Shown in pieces: positions 21,329-22,497 of a stretch of DNA of 22,497 bases. Under the pieces are notes generated by a model. That model worked only from the letters and a program-made list of their open reading frames with translations. It had not been told where the DNA came from and did no database searches. A program made the position numbers and the translations under genes. Position 1 is the stretch's first letter; each line of letters begins with the position of its first letter. This stretch comes from an uncultured Eubacteriales bacterium (lineage in GTDB: Bacteria > Bacillota > Clostridia > Oscillospirales > Oscillospiraceae), in the NCBI GenBank assembly GCA_902477055.1, contig CABSFY010000031.1:1-22497 (forward strand), written 5' to 3'.

Positions 21329-21497
21329 TATTGTATTAAGGTAGGCGCGTCTACTCCACAAAATAGACGCAGACCGCCAAGAAAGGAGAAAATTCTTCCC
21401 GCAGGACCTGCGGTGCAGCAGTGTGGAGACCTGCTGTAATGCGTGCTGCTCCAACGCGGGCGGGCGCGAGGGACGGGCAAGCGGAGGCTCCCGTTTC

Positions 21498-22497
21498 ATG
21501 GTCGGTTGCATGGCAAGTGTAACTCTGAAAAACATCAAGAAGATCTACCCGAACACAGAAAAGAAAAAGAAGAAAAAAGGCGAGCCTGAGGAGCGCAAGG
21601 TCAATCTTCAGATCACCGACGAAGGCGTCGTCGCCGTGCAGGAGTTCTCACTGGACATCAAGGACCGCGAGTTCATCGTGCTGGTCGGCCCGTCCGGCTG
21701 CGGTAAGTCCACCACCCTGCGCATGATCGCCGGTCTGGAGGAGATCACCGACGGCGAGCTGTACATCGGCGACCGTCTGGTCAACGACGTCGCGCCGAAG
21801 GACCGCGACATCGCGATGGTGTTCCAGAACTACGCCCTTTATCCGCACATGACCGTCTACGAGAACATGGCCTTTTCCCTGAAGCTGAAGAAGGTTCCCA
21901 AGGACGAGATCAAGCGCAAGGTCATGGAGGCGGCGGAGATCCTCGGCATCACCGAGTATCTGGACCGCAAGCCGAAGGCCCTGTCCGGCGGCCAGCGTCA
22001 GCGTGTCGCCATCGGCCGCGCCATCGTCCGCAACCCGCAGGTCCTGCTGATGGACGAGCCGCTGTCGAACCTCGACGCGAAGCTGCGTAACCAGATGCGT
22101 GCGGAGATCATCAAGCTGCGTTCGAGAATCAATACGACCTTTATTTACGTCACCCACGACCAGACCGAGGCCATGACGCTTGGCGACCGCATCGTCATCA
22201 TGCGCGACGGCTTCATCCAGCAGATCGGCACGCCGCAGGAGGTCTTTAACCATCCGCTGAACCTGTTCGTCGCGGGCTTTATCGGCACACCGCAGATGAA
22301 CTTTTTCCGCAATGCCAAGCTGCTTAAGCAGAACGACAAGTACGCCGTTGAGGTGCTGGGCAAGACCTTCGTCCTCGGTGAGGAGCAGCAGAAGCGGCTG
22401 CGCGCGAACGGCTGCGAGGCGGGCAACGTGATCCTCGGCATCCGTCCGGTGCATCTGCATATCGACCCGAACGGTATTCCCGCAACGGTGGACGTTT
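21498..22497 (+). CDS. ugpC: Sugar ABC transporter ATP-binding protein, UgpC/MsmK type, 3' end outside window
   Basis: 333 codons are present. The ATPase motifs are complete: Walker A GPSGCGKST, Q loop FQNYALYPHM, signature LSGGQRQR, Walker B LLMDEPLSNLD and H loop VTHDQ. The start of the regulatory OB-fold/MOI domain follows (FIGTPQMNFF, ILGIRPVHL). A lysine-rich insert (TEKKKKKKGEPEERK) after the first strand is a lineage feature. MsmK-type ATPases energise several sugar importers and are often encoded apart from them, as here. The start is uncertain: ATG 21498 has GGAGG ten bases upstream, while ATG 21510 gives the family-typical MASVTLKNI. The divergent neighbour is the trpB T-box. Confidence 0.93.
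   Translation, partial: MVGCMASVTLKNIKKIYPNTEKKKKKKGEPEERKVNLQITDEGVVAVQEFSLDIKDREFIVLVGPSGCGKSTTLRMIAGLEEITDGELYIGDRLVNDVAPKDRDIAMVFQNYALYPHMTVYENMAFSLKLKKVPKDEIKRKVMEAAEILGITEYLDRKPKALSGGQRQRVAIGRAIVRNPQVLLMDEPLSNLDAKLRNQMRAEIIKLRSRINTTFIYVTHDQTEAMTLGDRIVIMRDGFIQQIGTPQEVFNHPLNLFVAGFIGTPQMNFFRNAKLLKQNDKYAVEVLGKTFVLGEEQQKRLRANGCEAGNVILGIRPVHLHIDPNGIPATVDV

Overview
The window looks like a chromosomal segment of a moderately GC-rich, strictly anaerobic gut Firmicute (class Clostridia, most like the Oscillospiraceae/Ruminococcaceae). This is inferred from a PerR-like regulator next to a reverse rubrerythrin, a Trp T-box, consensus sigma-A promoters (TTGACA-17-TATAAT), strong GGAGG ribosome sites, and a UgpC/MsmK ATPase with the lysine-rich insert I associate with these bacteria. 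No species can be named from the sequence alone.

Layout. (1) 1-3930, minus strand: the end of an ssnA-ygfK unit, two members of the gene set linked to anaerobic purine/urate breakdown in gut bacteria. It has its own promoter and a leader with an intrinsic terminator, so it is a candidate riboswitch or attenuator. A REP-associated tyrosine transposase (RAYT) gene, with two inverted REP palindromes inside it, is wedged between ssnA and ygfK. (2) 3931-4700: no protein gene; an intact tRNA-Gly(GCC), decayed tRNA-Gly fragments in both orientations, duplicated terminators and a striking ladder of short hairpins. (3) 4727-11713, minus strand: a parE-[inserted four-helix-bundle cassette]-parC-yitT-lipoprotein operon from a consensus promoter. 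(4) 11790-14079, plus strand: an RlmL-type rRNA methyltransferase and a diacylglycerol-kinase-family lipid kinase, ending in stacked hairpins. (5) 14090-16640: an Hsp20 gene and a PucR-like regulator plus DUF1003 membrane protein, divergently transcribed from interlocking promoters. (6) 16665-17911: a PerR-type repressor with a near-palindromic operator and reverse rubrerythrin (peroxide defence), followed by a 140-bp MITE. (7) 17912-19561: a degraded MBL-fold gene and an intact amidohydrolase. (8) 19573-21270, minus strand: a TrpB2-type tryptophan synthase beta subunit behind a Trp-specific T-box. (9) 21300-22497: a sugar ABC transporter ATPase with a structured leader, cut by the window edge.

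The most unusual items are: the IVP/S23-like four-helix-bundle gene bracketed by 42-bp inverted arrays of the heptamer GTGAATA and inserted exactly between parE and parC; the uncharacterised ssnA leader; the RAYT/REP unit whose stop codon lies in the ygfK Shine-Dalgarno; and the hairpin ladder beside tRNA-Gly. The rest is ordinary housekeeping and regulation.
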